Source: an uncultured Bacteroidales bacterium
Lineage (GTDB): Bacteria; Bacteroidota; Bacteroidia; Bacteroidales; Paludibacteraceae
Reading direction: 5' to 3'
Length of the DNA stretch: 9,717 nt
Assembly (NCBI GenBank): GCA_946184195.1
Contig: CAMHEP010000052.1
Coordinates: 1-9,717 of the forward strand
The translations under genes were made by a program, and so were the position numbers. This document shows, one piece after another, positions 1-6,857 of this stretch. The notes under the pieces are model-generated. The model searched no databases, was not told the origin of the DNA, and saw only the letters and a program-made list of their open reading frames with translations. Each line of letters starts with the position of its first letter. Within the stretch, counting starts at the first letter, position 1.

Positions 1-1244
1 CAGAAACGTCTCCGTATGTCGCGATCGTCGCCGAGATAGATGAAACGCTCGAGGCGTTGCGGCAGGGAGTAATGATCGTAGTTGAGGTAGGTATCGTCAA
101 TGAGCAAAGCGTCAAACTCGTAGTCCTTCTCAAAACTACCCACTTTACCAAAGAACGAGCCTCCCCCCTTCGTTGCCAGATAGAAAGCCTCACTCATTGT
201 GAGCGATTTCATTGTCCCCTTTGATTCGGCATATCGCAGTTTGCTGACTTGTATAGCGTACTGTATCACGCGTAACATGGACATATAATGTCCTGCTGAC
301 ACATCGGTGCCGAGAGCCACGGGTATACCTTCTTCCATAAACCGTCGTATAGGAGCCATACCGCTGGCGAGGTTACTGTTGCTGGTGGGGCAATGAACGA
401 CGAATACACCGTTCCTACGCATCAGTTCCAGTTCTTCACCGTCGGTATAGCAACAGTGAGCCATCAAGGTAGGTTGTTGTCCGAACAGGCCATAACGATA
501 GTAGGCGTCGCCGTAGCAGGTGCTGTCCGGTTCCAACTGTTTCACCCAATCTATCTCCGAACGATTCTCACTCAGGTGTGACTGTACTGCGAGATTCTTC
601 TCTGCGGCATAAGTGCCCAAGGCTTGCAGCATATCGTCGGAACACGAAGGTACAAAACGCGGTGTGACAATAGGGCGTACGCGTCCGTTGTCGCCGTATT
701 GCTCCAGATGTACGCGCAGCGCCTCCATCCCATCAATCAAATCCTGCGTGGTGTTGCTCAGGTTTTCCGGACTGTTCCTGTTCATTCCCACCATCCCGAT
801 ATATGCGCCCATACCGGCGGAAACAAACAAGTCCGCCAATATACGTGTAGCCTCCGGGTGTATGGTTGCAAAGACGGCACTGCGCATCGTTCCTTGCATC
901 CATAGTTCGTGGACAAAACGCCGATAGATACGTTCTGCATAAACAGGGTCTGCAAACTTGGCTTCCTCCGGGAACGTGTATGTATTGAGCCACGGCAGTA
1001 ACTCAAGGTCCAAAGCCAATCCCAAGTTTCGATACTGCGGGGCATGAACATGCAGGTCATTGAAGGCAGGTATAAGCAGTTTATCTCCGCAATCCACCAC
1101 CTCATGCCATGTGGCATCTTTGGGTCGTTCGGTGTATACTCCTTCCACTCGTCCATCCGAGTGGACAGCTACATAACCACGCTCTATAACCCGCAACTCA
1201 TTGGGGGTCGGGGTAAAGAGGATATTTGCTCTATATGCTTTCAT
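1..1244 (-). CDS. guaD: guanine deaminase, 3' end cut by window edge
   Basis: Hydrolyses guanine to xanthine and ammonia in the cytoplasm (purine salvage and catabolism), as a zinc amidohydrolase. I read an uninterrupted minus-strand frame from ATG at 1244 to base 1, 414 whole codons; family members are about 440-450 residues, so roughly 30 C-terminal residues are missing. Visible family marks: FNDLHVHAPQY (His65, His67), PRFVPS near 195-200, QSHLSEN (His223), MAHCCY (His263), HCPTSNSNLASG (284-295) and ALGTDVSAG (Asp314). These supply the four metal ligands plus the guanine-binding loop of the family. The gene follows gtrA in the same direction, separated only by a 77-bp array of 7-mer repeats that reaches the start codon. 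No Shine-Dalgarno is visible. The alternative ATG at 1249 is out of frame. Identification is firm. Confidence 0.93.
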   Translation of the reverse strand, partial: MKAYRANILFTPTPNELRVIERGYVAVHSDGRVEGVYTERPKDATWHEVVDCGDKLLIPAFNDLHVHAPQYRNLGLALDLELLPWLNTYTFPEEAKFADPVYAERIYRRFVHELWMQGTMRSAVFATIHPEATRILADLFVSAGMGAYIGMVGMNRNSPENLSNTTQDLIDGMEALRVHLEQYGDNGRVRPIVTPRFVPSCSDDMLQALGTYAAEKNLAVQSHLSENRSEIDWVKQLEPDSTCYGDAYYRYGLFGQQPTLMAHCCYTDGEELELMRRNGVFVVHCPTSNSNLASGMAPIRRFMEEGIPVALGTDVSAGHYMSMLRVIQYAIQVSKLRYAESKGTMKSLTMSEAFYLATKGGGSFFGKVGSFEKDYEFDALLIDDTYLNYDHYSLPQRLERFIYLGDDRDIRRRF

Positions 1245-1321
1245 ATCATTTACCATTTAGTCATTTACCATTTGGTCATTTACCATTTACCATTTACCAT
1301 TTACCATTTACCATTTGGTCA
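1245..1321. repeat. 7-bp degenerate tandem array (CCATTTA / TAAATGG)
   Basis: The whole gap between gtrA and guaD is built from CATTTAC-like 7-mers. A composite unit TCATTTACCATTTRG occurs twice, then TCATTTA is followed by four perfect CCATTTA units and CCATTTGG. On the minus (coding) strand each unit contains ATG, so several decoy start codons precede the true guaD ATG, most followed quickly by TAA or TGA. Copy-number change here would alter the leader of guaD but not its reading frame. Function is unknown. Confidence 0.85.
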
Positions 1322-1792
1322 TTATTTATAGGCATTACGTTTTCTGAATCGTCGGCGTTCGTTCGAGTCGTCATTCTTTCCCTTGCGGAAAAAGATACGC
1401 AGAACAAAATAATTGATTATGCCTGCCATGAAAATGCTCGGGAATCCGGCATGTGCTGCCTGCATGCCCAAGCGGATGAGCAGATGCAGGAAGACGAACT
1501 GACAGATCAGGTTCAGTCCCCTGGCGAAGAGGAATCCGCCGGCATTGGCTATATTGGGTTTACTGCCAAAGGTATACCAAGCCGAGACGAAATAATTTAT
1601 CACCATCTCAATGACGAAACCGATAGTGAAAGCTGCTGCTATGACCCACCCCACCTCGTCGAAGAGCGCAGTGAGTCCCCACAGGGAAAGACGGTATATC
1701 CCGTCCTGGAGGAACATGCCGGTTGTTCCGACTATCACAAAGCGCACTGCACTACGATAGGCTGCCGGTAGTCTGTCACTTGGTAAACGCAT
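1322..1792 (-). CDS. GtrA-like four-helix membrane protein
   Basis: A 156-residue inner-membrane protein with four hydrophobic segments at about 15-40, 47-67, 88-106 and 117-135, the layout of the GtrA/DPMS family. Motifs NYFVSAWYTF (66-75) after helix 2 and INYFVLRIFF (126-135) at the end of helix 4 are the duplicated N-[FY]-x-x-x-x-x-F signature of that family. The C-terminus is a charged cytoplasmic tail rich in Arg and Lys. GtrA proteins are thought to help move polyprenyl-phosphate-linked sugars across the membrane for surface polysaccharide glycosylation; the substrate here cannot be told. It lies between alaS and guaD in the same direction, and no glycosyltransferase is adjacent, so the usual partner is not in view. 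The first codons overlap a sequence resembling the GTGACAAAG repeat (ACCAAGTGACA at about 1775-1786). Confidence 0.85.
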   Translation of the reverse strand: MRLPSDRLPAAYRSAVRFVIVGTTGMFLQDGIYRLSLWGLTALFDEVGWVIAAAFTIGFVIEMVINYFVSAWYTFGSKPNIANAGGFLFARGLNLICQFVFLHLLIRLGMQAAHAGFPSIFMAGIINYFVLRIFFRKGKNDDSNERRRFRKRNAYK

Positions 1793-1796
1793 TAGA

Positions 1797-1862
1797 GATA
1801 AATATATAAATTACGATTTACGAATTATGACTAATTACGAATTAAGAATTACGAATTGATAC
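1797..1862. repeat. AT-rich short repeats (AATTACGAATT family)
   Basis: The 78-bp gap between alaS and gtrA carries at least four degenerate copies of AATTACGAATT or AATTACGATTT, forming short inverted repeats (AATTCGTAATT / AATTACGAATT). No classical terminator is visible, so read-through from alaS into gtrA is plausible. The array is distinct in sequence from the other two repeat families in the window but similar in style. Confidence 0.7.
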
Positions 1863-1870
1863 TTACGCCA

Positions 1871-4504
1871 TTACTTCAGTGCACCGGTCATCTCCTCCAT
1901 AGCGGCAGTCAGTCCGTTGACGTCACGTCCTCCGGCAGTAGCCATCCAGGGCTGTCCGCCTCCACCGCCTTGTATATGCTTAGCGGCGGCTTTGATGATT
2001 GCTCCTGCATTCATACCTCCGTCAACCAAGGCTTGGCTGAGGAAGATACTAATCATCGGTTTTCCCTGCCATGACGTGGCTCCCACCAAGGCGAACTTGA
2101 CATCGCTGAATCTGCCTCGTAGGAGCGGCAAGGCGGCCCGTATCATCTCGGGCTGCACCTCTCCGTCCAGACGGACAAGTTTCTTGTCTCCAAGTTCCAC
2201 GGCGTGGCTAACCAGTTGGTCGGCAAACAGTTGTGCTTTCTCCTGCATGAAGGTCTCTATGTCCTTCTTGAGTCCGGCATTCTCCTCTATGGAGCGTTTG
2301 ATAGCAGCCATCAGGTCGGGTGCGTTGTTCATCAGGGAGCGCACCTCGGTGAGCATATCCAGTTGTTTGTAGTACAGTTCGTCTGCTTTGTCAGCCGTAA
2401 CCGCCTCGATACGTCTGACGCCAGCGGCGACACTTGTCTCCATGATGATTCGTATGCTACCTATGTGTCCTGTGCTGCTGACGTGGCAACCGCCGCAAAG
2501 TTCAATAGAGGGACCATATTGGATAACACGCACATCATCCCCGTATTTCTCTCCAAAGAGCGCCATCGCTCCCATCTTCTTCGCCTCGGCGATGGGTGTA
2601 TGCCGACTCTCATGGAGGGTTATGTCCTCACGCACCATCTTATTGGCAAGCGTCTCCACTTGCCTTAACTCTTCGTTGGTTACTTTGCGGAAATGACTGA
2701 AGTCGAAGCGCAGACTGTCGGGAGTGACGAGACTCCCCTTTTGCTCGACATGTTCGCCGAGCACCTGACGGAGAGCGTAGTGTATGAGGTGCGTTGCGGA
2801 GTGGTTGCAGGCGATAGCCTGCCTCCGTTCGGCATCCACGGTAGCAGTAAAGGTAGCCTTCATGTCGGTCGGCAGTTCGGTCATGATATGCACGGGCAAG
2901 CCGTTCTCACGCTTGGTGTCAACGACTTTGAATTCCTTGGTACTTTGTCCTTTGTCACTTAGTACCTTGAGGCATCCGGTGTCGCCTACCTCGCCACCCA
3001 TTTCGGCGTAGAAAGGAGTGCGACTGAGCACGACCTGATAGAAGTCTTTTCCCTTCTGGCTGACCTTTCGGTAGCGCAGCACTTCGGTCGGGCAAGTGAG
3101 TTGGTCATAGCCGACGAACTCAGTCTCAGCATCGCGTAGGACAGTCCAGTCTCCGAGGTCCTGTTTGTTGGCGCTCCGTCCCATCTCTTTCTGGTGTTCG
3201 AGGGCACGGTTATACTCCTCTTCGTTGGTATGCATACCGTTCTCTCGTAGAATGAGTTCGGTAAGGTCGAGAGGGAAACCGTATGTATCCTTCAGCGTGA
3301 AGACATCCACTCCCGCTACCTCGTCTTTTCCGTTTTTCTTAGCGTCAGCAATCAGTTTATCAAGCAGTCCGATACCTTTGTCCAAGGTACGTAGGAAAGC
3401 CTCTTCCTCGGCCTTGATGACGGGAACTATCTGTGCTTGTTGAGCCACCAGTTCGGGGTAAGCGTCGCCCATATCGTCAATGAGTTGCGGCACCAGTTTA
3501 TAGAGGAACGCCTCTTTCTGAGCGAGGAAGGTGTATCCATAGCGCACGGCGCGTCGAAGGATACGTCGTATGACGTAGCCAGCTTTCTCGTTGCCGGGCA
3601 GTTGTCCGTCGGTGATAGCGAAGGCGATGGTGCGGATATGATCGGCAATAACGCGCATGGCGACATCTGTTTCTTCGCTCTCCCCATAATGTGTCCCGGT
3701 GAGTTCACCTATCCGGTTGAGCATCGGTTGGAAGACATCTGTATCGTAGTTGGACTGCTTGCCTTGTATAGTACGAACGAGTCGTTCGAATCCCATACCT
3801 GTGTCAATCACTTTCTTTTGGAGGGGTTCGAGTGAACCATCCGCCTTGCGGTTGAACTGCATGAAGACGATATTCCAAATCTCGATGACTTGCGGGTGGT
3901 CTTTGTTGACCATGTCTCGTCCGGGTACTTGTGCTTTCTCCTCTTCGCTACGGCTGTCGACATGTATCTCGGAGCAAGGTCCGCAGGGTCCCGTATCGCC
4001 CATTTCCCAGAAGTTATCGTGTTTGTTGCCATTGATGATATGGTCAGCAGGCAGATGTTTGCGCCAGATGGAAGCCGCCTCATCGTCGCGACCGAGTCCC
4101 TCATCGGGTGAGCCTTCAAAGACGGTAGCATAGAGGTTGTTGGGGTCGATATGCAGAACGTCCACGATATATTCCCATGCAAAGTCAATGGCCTCTTTCT
4201 TAAAGTAGTCACCGAAGGACCAGTTTCCCAGCATCTCGAACATGGTGTGGTGGTAAGTGTCGTGTCCCACTTCCTCGAGGTCGTTATGTTTCCCGCTGAC
4301 GCGCAGACACTTCTGACTGTCGGCAACGCGTGGATATTTGATAGGGTCATTACCGAGGATGATACCCTTCCATGGGTTCATCCCGGCATTAGTAAACATG
4401 AGTGTGGGGTCATCCTTGATTACCATCGGAGCGCTTGGGACGACTTGATGTCCCTTGCTTGCCATAAAGTCCAAAAAGGACTGTCTAATCTCTTTACTTG
4501 TCAT
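1871..4504 (-). CDS. alaS: alanyl-tRNA synthetase
   Basis: Charges tRNA-Ala with alanine and clears mischarged Ser- and Gly-tRNA-Ala. The 877 residues match the usual bacterial length. Order: class II catalytic domain at the N-terminus (SKGHQVVPSAPM, NAGMNPWK, GDTGPCGPCSEIH), tRNA-binding middle, editing domain with the metal motif HSATH (His568, His572) and CGGCH (Cys670, His674), then the C-terminal glycine-rich dimer and tRNA-contact domain (QGGGGGQPW). Position 673 is Cys where many homologues have Thr (CGGTH), a possible extra metal ligand. Residues 513-524 are encoded by a copy of an intergenic repeat and form a short insertion just before the editing domain; the GDTG-to-DTK interval is about six residues longer than in E. 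coli by recollection. The start is the ATG at 4504, ten bases after a GC-rich hairpin repeat. It lies 38 bp after pdxA, so it is probably co-transcribed. Confidence 0.98.
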   Translation of the reverse strand: MTSKEIRQSFLDFMASKGHQVVPSAPMVIKDDPTLMFTNAGMNPWKGIILGNDPIKYPRVADSQKCLRVSGKHNDLEEVGHDTYHHTMFEMLGNWSFGDYFKKEAIDFAWEYIVDVLHIDPNNLYATVFEGSPDEGLGRDDEAASIWRKHLPADHIINGNKHDNFWEMGDTGPCGPCSEIHVDSRSEEEKAQVPGRDMVNKDHPQVIEIWNIVFMQFNRKADGSLEPLQKKVIDTGMGFERLVRTIQGKQSNYDTDVFQPMLNRIGELTGTHYGESEETDVAMRVIADHIRTIAFAITDGQLPGNEKAGYVIRRILRRAVRYGYTFLAQKEAFLYKLVPQLIDDMGDAYPELVAQQAQIVPVIKAEEEAFLRTLDKGIGLLDKLIADAKKNGKDEVAGVDVFTLKDTYGFPLDLTELILRENGMHTNEEEYNRALEHQKEMGRSANKQDLGDWTVLRDAETEFVGYDQLTCPTEVLRYRKVSQKGKDFYQVVLSRTPFYAEMGGEVGDTGCLKVLSDKGQSTKEFKVVDTKRENGLPVHIMTELPTDMKATFTATVDAERRQAIACNHSATHLIHYALRQVLGEHVEQKGSLVTPDSLRFDFSHFRKVTNEELRQVETLANKMVREDITLHESRHTPIAEAKKMGAMALFGEKYGDDVRVIQYGPSIELCGGCHVSSTGHIGSIRIIMETSVAAGVRRIEAVTADKADELYYKQLDMLTEVRSLMNNAPDLMAAIKRSIEENAGLKKDIETFMQEKAQLFADQLVSHAVELGDKKLVRLDGEVQPEMIRAALPLLRGRFSDVKFALVGATSWQGKPMISIFLSQALVDGGMNAGAIIKAAAKHIQGGGGGQPWMATAGGRDVNGLTAAMEEMTGALK
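2935..2968 (-). repeat. intergenic-type repeat embedded in alaS coding sequence
   Basis: On the minus strand this 34-bp stretch contains AAGTGACAAAG and GGACAAAGTACCAAG, both exactly present on the plus strand in the intergenic array at 7571-7635 (7571-7581 and 7611-7625). It is read in frame as residues 513-524 (KVLSDKGQSTKE), a variable surface segment ahead of the editing domain, with no stop codon introduced. Confidence 0.75.
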
Positions 4505-4514
4505 TATATATGGT

Positions 4515-4535
4515 TGCTTGGCGGCAGCGCCGCAA
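4515..4535 (-). repeat. GC-rich hairpin repeat, copy 1, upstream of alaS
   Basis: This 21-bp sequence is identical to 6154-6174. Its core GCGGC-GCT-GCCGC forms a 5-bp GC stem with a 3-nt loop, extendable by two T-A pairs across a bulged C. It lies in the pdxA-alaS gap and ends exactly 10 nt before the alaS ATG; the spacer between is A/T-rich (ACCATATATA). It has no T tract on the minus strand, so it is not a standard terminator. Confidence 0.85.
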
Positions 4536-4542
4536 TTTATGA

Positions 4543-5640
4543 TTATAGTTCCTCTTTGGGGACGAAGAATTTCCCTTGTGGACGGTCGTTCTTCTCTACT
4601 CGTTCGGGTATGACGAGCGGGTCTCTATTGATTTCGGCGGTGATGTCTCTATTGCGTAGGATATCCACGGCAGTGAAGAGAGCGTGCGCAAAACTCTGTG
4701 CATCGGCACTGTTCTTCCCGGCTCGGTCGTATGCAGTGCCATGATCAGGAGAGGTTCGTACGACAGGTAGGCCTGCGGTATAGTTGACGCCGCTCATGTC
4801 GAGTGTCTTGAAGGGTATGAGTCCTTGGTCGTGATACATAGCGAGCACGGCATCGTAGTGGACATACTCGCCGGCGCCGAAGAATCCGTCAGCGCTGTAT
4901 GGTCCGAAGGCGAGTATACCGTCATCGTTGGCCCGTCGTATAGCGGGTTTGATGATTTCCTGTTCCTCGACGCCGACGAGTCCGTGGTCACCGGCATGCG
5001 GGTTGAGCGCCAAGACGGCTATACGTGGTTTACGGACGAGGAAGTCGTTGATGAGAGAAAGGTTGAGTGTAGTGAGTTTGCTCAGTATGCGTTCCTCAGT
5101 GATAGCCTGCGGGACCTTGGCTATGGGTGTATGGTTGCACACGAGAGCGACTCTCATGACGTCGGAGACCATCATCATGAGCGCCTCACCGGAAGGAGAT
5201 CCGAATTGGTCGTTGAGGTACTCGGTATGCCCTGTGAAGCGGAAGGTGTCGCTCTGAATGTTCTCCTTGTTGATAGGCGCGGTGACGAGTGCTTGGCACA
5301 GTCCGTCCTTGATATCGCGGCATGCGCGTTCCAAGGCGGCGAGTGATGCGGCGCCCGCCTCGTGTGTCACCTCTCCGAAGCAGACAGGTGTGTCGTCGGC
5401 GTAGCAGTTGATGATACTGAGTTTGCCGTCCTTGGCGTCGGCAGCGTTCTTGATGAGTTCAAACGTTGTGTTTCTGAGTTCGTTGTCGAGCCGAGCCATG
5501 TGCTGTTTGAGCACTTTGAGATTGCCGTAGACGACAGGTCGGCATACCTCCACTATATGCGGATGAGCGAGCGTCTTGATGATGACCTCGTACCCGACGC
5601 CGTTAATATCTCCGGCCGTTATTGCTATGGTGGGTTTCAT
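4543..5640 (-). CDS. pdxA: 4-hydroxythreonine-4-phosphate dehydrogenase
   Basis: Oxidises 4-phosphooxy-L-threonine with NAD(P), giving the precursor that PdxJ turns into pyridoxine 5'-phosphate (DXP-dependent vitamin B6 synthesis); cytoplasmic. Motifs: AITAGDINGVG at the N-terminus, VTAPINKENI, GHTEYL (137-142), NPHAGDHG (213-220), MYHDQGLIPFK (268-278) and VRTSPDHGTAYD. His170, His215 and His270 match the three metal-binding histidines of the E. coli enzyme by position (offset of four) and context. I place the start at ATG 5640, not the in-frame TTG at 5646: it gives MKPTIAITAGD and an ATGA overlap with the nitroreductase stop, implying translational coupling. Length 365 residues, somewhat longer than the E. 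coli enzyme (about 330). It is followed by alaS after 38 bp. pdxJ is not in the window. Confidence 0.97.
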   Translation of the reverse strand: MKPTIAITAGDINGVGYEVIIKTLAHPHIVEVCRPVVYGNLKVLKQHMARLDNELRNTTFELIKNAADAKDGKLSIINCYADDTPVCFGEVTHEAGAASLAALERACRDIKDGLCQALVTAPINKENIQSDTFRFTGHTEYLNDQFGSPSGEALMMMVSDVMRVALVCNHTPIAKVPQAITEERILSKLTTLNLSLINDFLVRKPRIAVLALNPHAGDHGLVGVEEQEIIKPAIRRANDDGILAFGPYSADGFFGAGEYVHYDAVLAMYHDQGLIPFKTLDMSGVNYTAGLPVVRTSPDHGTAYDRAGKNSADAQSFAHALFTAVDILRNRDITAEINRDPLVIPERVEKNDRPQGKFFVPKEEL

Positions 5641-6143
5641 GTCCAATGTATTTTATCGTATGATAGTTTGTCAATGTCGTAGTCTTTGCGCTGCTCGTCC
5701 TTGTATCCGAGAGAGAGGACACAGAGGATGGTGAGTTGTTGGGGGACCTGGGCTATGTCTCTAACCAAGCGGTCGCTACTCTCTCGGGAGTATATCTGGC
5801 ACCAGCATCCACCGAGTCCGAGGTCTTCGGCAGCGAGCAGCATATTGTGTGCAGCTATGGCACCGTCACACTGCCAGACGTCTGTTTTGTCGGCCTCGAG
5901 CGCGACGACGATGGCTGCTTGTGCCGTGTCGAACATCTGACTGCCGTAGGTGCGGCAAGCAGTGAGTTGCCGTATCTTGTCGGTGTCGGTGAGGACAAAG
6001 AAGTGCCAAGGGTTGATGCGTTTACCGGATGGGGACATGAGCCCGCAACGAAGGATGGTGTCCAACTTATCTCGTTCGACGCATTGGTCCTTGTATCTAC
6101 GTATTGAGCGCCTATGTCGGCAAAGCTGTTCGAAAGAATCCAT
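5637..6143 (-). CDS. nitroreductase family FMN oxidoreductase
   Basis: A 168-residue short nitroreductase-fold protein, expected to bind FMN as a dimer and use NAD(P)H to reduce a nitro compound, quinone or other acceptor; the substrate cannot be predicted. Visible marks: CRHRRSIRRYKD (8-19) and SPSGKRINPWHFFVL near 37-51, the phosphate- and FMN-contact segments, plus AAEDLGLGGCWCQIY (about 108-122), where the second flavin contact lies. An upstream in-frame ATG at 6227 would add 28 hydrophobic residues that resemble a signal peptide (CIFGFFVVLLQTICGAAA), but a good promoter and the hairpin repeat lie inside that extension, and family members are cytoplasmic and begin with a segment like the one after ATG 6143. 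I therefore use 6143. It is first in a run with pdxA, overlapped by ATGA. Confidence 0.9.
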   Translation of the reverse strand: MDSFEQLCRHRRSIRRYKDQCVERDKLDTILRCGLMSPSGKRINPWHFFVLTDTDKIRQLTACRTYGSQMFDTAQAAIVVALEADKTDVWQCDGAIAAHNMLLAAEDLGLGGCWCQIYSRESSDRLVRDIAQVPQQLTILCVLSLGYKDEQRKDYDIDKLSYDKIHWT

Positions 6144-6153
6144 GATAGTAAAG

Positions 6154-6174
6154 TGCTTGGCGGCAGCGCCGCAA
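6154..6174 (-). repeat. GC-rich hairpin repeat, copy 2, in nitroreductase 5' UTR
   Basis: Identical over 21 bp to 4515-4535 and again exactly 10 nt before the start codon (spacer CTTTACTATC). By promoter position it would be at or very near the 5' end of the mRNA, so the transcript would begin with, or close to, the GCGGC-GCT-GCCGC stem-loop. Confidence 0.85.
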
Positions 6175-6181
6175 ATTGTTT

Positions 6182-6214
6182 GCAAAAGTACGACAAAAAA
6201 TCCGAATATGCAAG
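6182..6214 (-). promoter_or_regulatory. Bacteroidetes-type promoter for nitroreductase-pdxA-alaS run
   Basis: On the minus strand TACTTTTGC (6190 to 6182) matches the -7 consensus TAnnTTTG of the Bacteroidetes primary sigma factor. A CTTG (6214 to 6211) lies 20 nt upstream, close to the expected -33 TTG/TTTG spacing. Transcription would start a few bases before the hairpin repeat, giving a leader of about 30-35 nt. Confidence 0.65.
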
Positions 6215-6235
6215 ATTTAGGCTGCAAAAACTACG

Positions 6236-6249
6236 AAATGCTTGCATTT
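6236..6249. promoter_or_regulatory. perfect inverted repeat upstream of promoter, possible operator
   Basis: AAATGC-TT-GCATTT is a perfect 6-bp inverted repeat with a 2-bp spacer, centred about 28 bp upstream of the -33 element of the nitroreductase promoter. It could be a regulator site. No regulator in view can be tied to it, though its TTGCATTT half resembles the GTTGCATTTTGCAAC repeats in the neighbouring replication gene. Confidence 0.35.
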
Positions 6250-6371
6250 AGGTAGGTTTATGCGGTCTAAAGATTGTTGTTCGCAGGATAGTGCGAACGT
6301 ATATTCGGGGGAATTGACGCAGTCAAGGCGGCGTCCGAAATACGCATAGAGGATAACCGCATTGCCTTTTG
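6250..6371. other. gene-free gap with two small hairpins
   Basis: Between the replication-like gene and the nitroreductase promoter I see no convincing gene. Two inverted repeats stand out: GTTCGCA-ggatag-TGCGAAC (6279-6298) and TTGAC-GCA-GTCAA (6314-6326). Neither is followed by a strong T tract, so terminator function for the upstream gene is uncertain. A 31-codon minus-strand frame (6362 to 6267) and an open start-less frame ending at 6217 exist but show no recognisable protein features. Confidence 0.4.
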
Positions 6372-6857
6372 TCAGAACTCACGCAGGATGTGTAGAGAGA
6401 AGGCTTCGGCGTCTTGAGCGAGAACGGTTTTGTATTTCCCGTCGGGTGTGCGTGCCACGACGACGCGCGCGCCCATCGCCTTAGCCATGTCTGCTTCTTG
6501 CCCGGAGAGAATACGCAGTTCTTTCCGATGCTCCGGCATATCCCAGTTACGTTCTTTGAGCCACCAATAAGGGTTTCTGCCTTTGCGGTGGTTTGGGGCG
6601 TTAGTGATAGCGAGTTGCTGTTCCTCGGGTGTCAGTAAGTCAAAGATCTTCTTGCAAGCGATGCGTTCGTTATTCCAATTTTCGCCGCTTGCGGCATAAT
6701 GATTCCAAAACAAAGAGAAAGTGGTGGTGGTGTCGGTGGTGGTGTCGCGTGCGCAAGTACGCGTTATATCACCACCACCCTTTTCTTTTAATATATTTAT
6801 TTTCTTTTGGTACTTTTCTTTTGGAATTTGTTGCATTTTGCAACGAAAGTGTTGCAT
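6372..6857 (-). CDS. C-terminal half of phage-type replication protein, out of frame with 6769-7095
   Basis: This frame holds FSLFWNHYAASGENWNNER, then LTPEEQQLAI and NPYWWLKERNW. Together these form the F-x-x-F-W-x-x-Y ... E-E-Q ... P-x-x-W/Y-L ... R-W pattern common at the C-terminus of phage and plasmid helix-turn-helix replication proteins (RepO/DnaD-like), where it is thought to contact the helicase or loader. A further 50-odd residues end in LHILREF. The natural N-terminal partner is the winged-helix frame 7095-6769, but the two are offset by one base, so one continuous protein needs a +1 (or -2) shift in the linker. Alone it could start at ATG 6857, ATG 6836 or GTG 6887; the residues before the C-terminal domain are low-complexity linker. 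I chose the first ATG. It may be a frameshifted pseudogene part. Confidence 0.65.
   Translation of the reverse strand: MQHFRCKMQQIPKEKYQKKINILKEKGGGDITRTCARDTTTDTTTTFSLFWNHYAASGENWNNERIACKKIFDLLTPEEQQLAITNAPNHRKGRNPYWWLKERNWDMPEHRKELRILSGQEADMAKAMGARVVVARTPDGKYKTVLAQDAEAFSLHILREF
6735..6779. other. large hairpin at the frame junction
   Basis: GGTGGTGGTG (6735-6744) is the exact complement of CACCACCACC (6770-6779), a 10-bp stem. The 25-nt loop holds a second stem CGCGT (6746-6750) / ACGCG (6759-6763). A further GTGGTGGTGGTG at 6721-6732 could pair alternatively. It covers the stop region of the winged-helix frame and adjoins the AT-rich tract. It could be origin structure, a frameshift or coupling signal, or simply the repeat that caused slippage. 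Confidence 0.55.

Noticed and set aside
1245..1321. CRISPR-like array
   Set aside because: Units are 7 bp without unique spacers, and no cas genes are present.
1226..1771. Long plus-strand frame overlapping gtrA
   Set aside because: It begins in repeat DNA and mirrors gtrA, whose four-helix product is a recognised family; the plus product has no such features.
4515..4535. Intrinsic terminator between pdxA and alaS
   Set aside because: The stem is GC-rich but no T run follows on the minus strand, and the identical copy lies in a 5' leader.
5641..5646. TTG start for pdxA giving two extra residues
   Set aside because: The ATG at 5640 forms an ATGA overlap with the preceding stop and begins directly with the conserved MKPTIAITAGD segment.
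6144..6227. Signal-peptide-like extension of the nitroreductase
   Set aside because: A promoter and a repeated hairpin lie within it, and the family is cytoplasmic with its N-terminus at the MDSFEQL segment.
6267..6362. 31-residue minus-strand frame after the replication gene
   Set aside because: No recognisable features, spans two hairpins, and other frames there are equally open.
6735..6779. Classical -1 programmed frameshift signal
   Set aside because: The required shift is +1 or -2 and no X-XXY-YYZ heptamer in the right phase precedes the hairpin.
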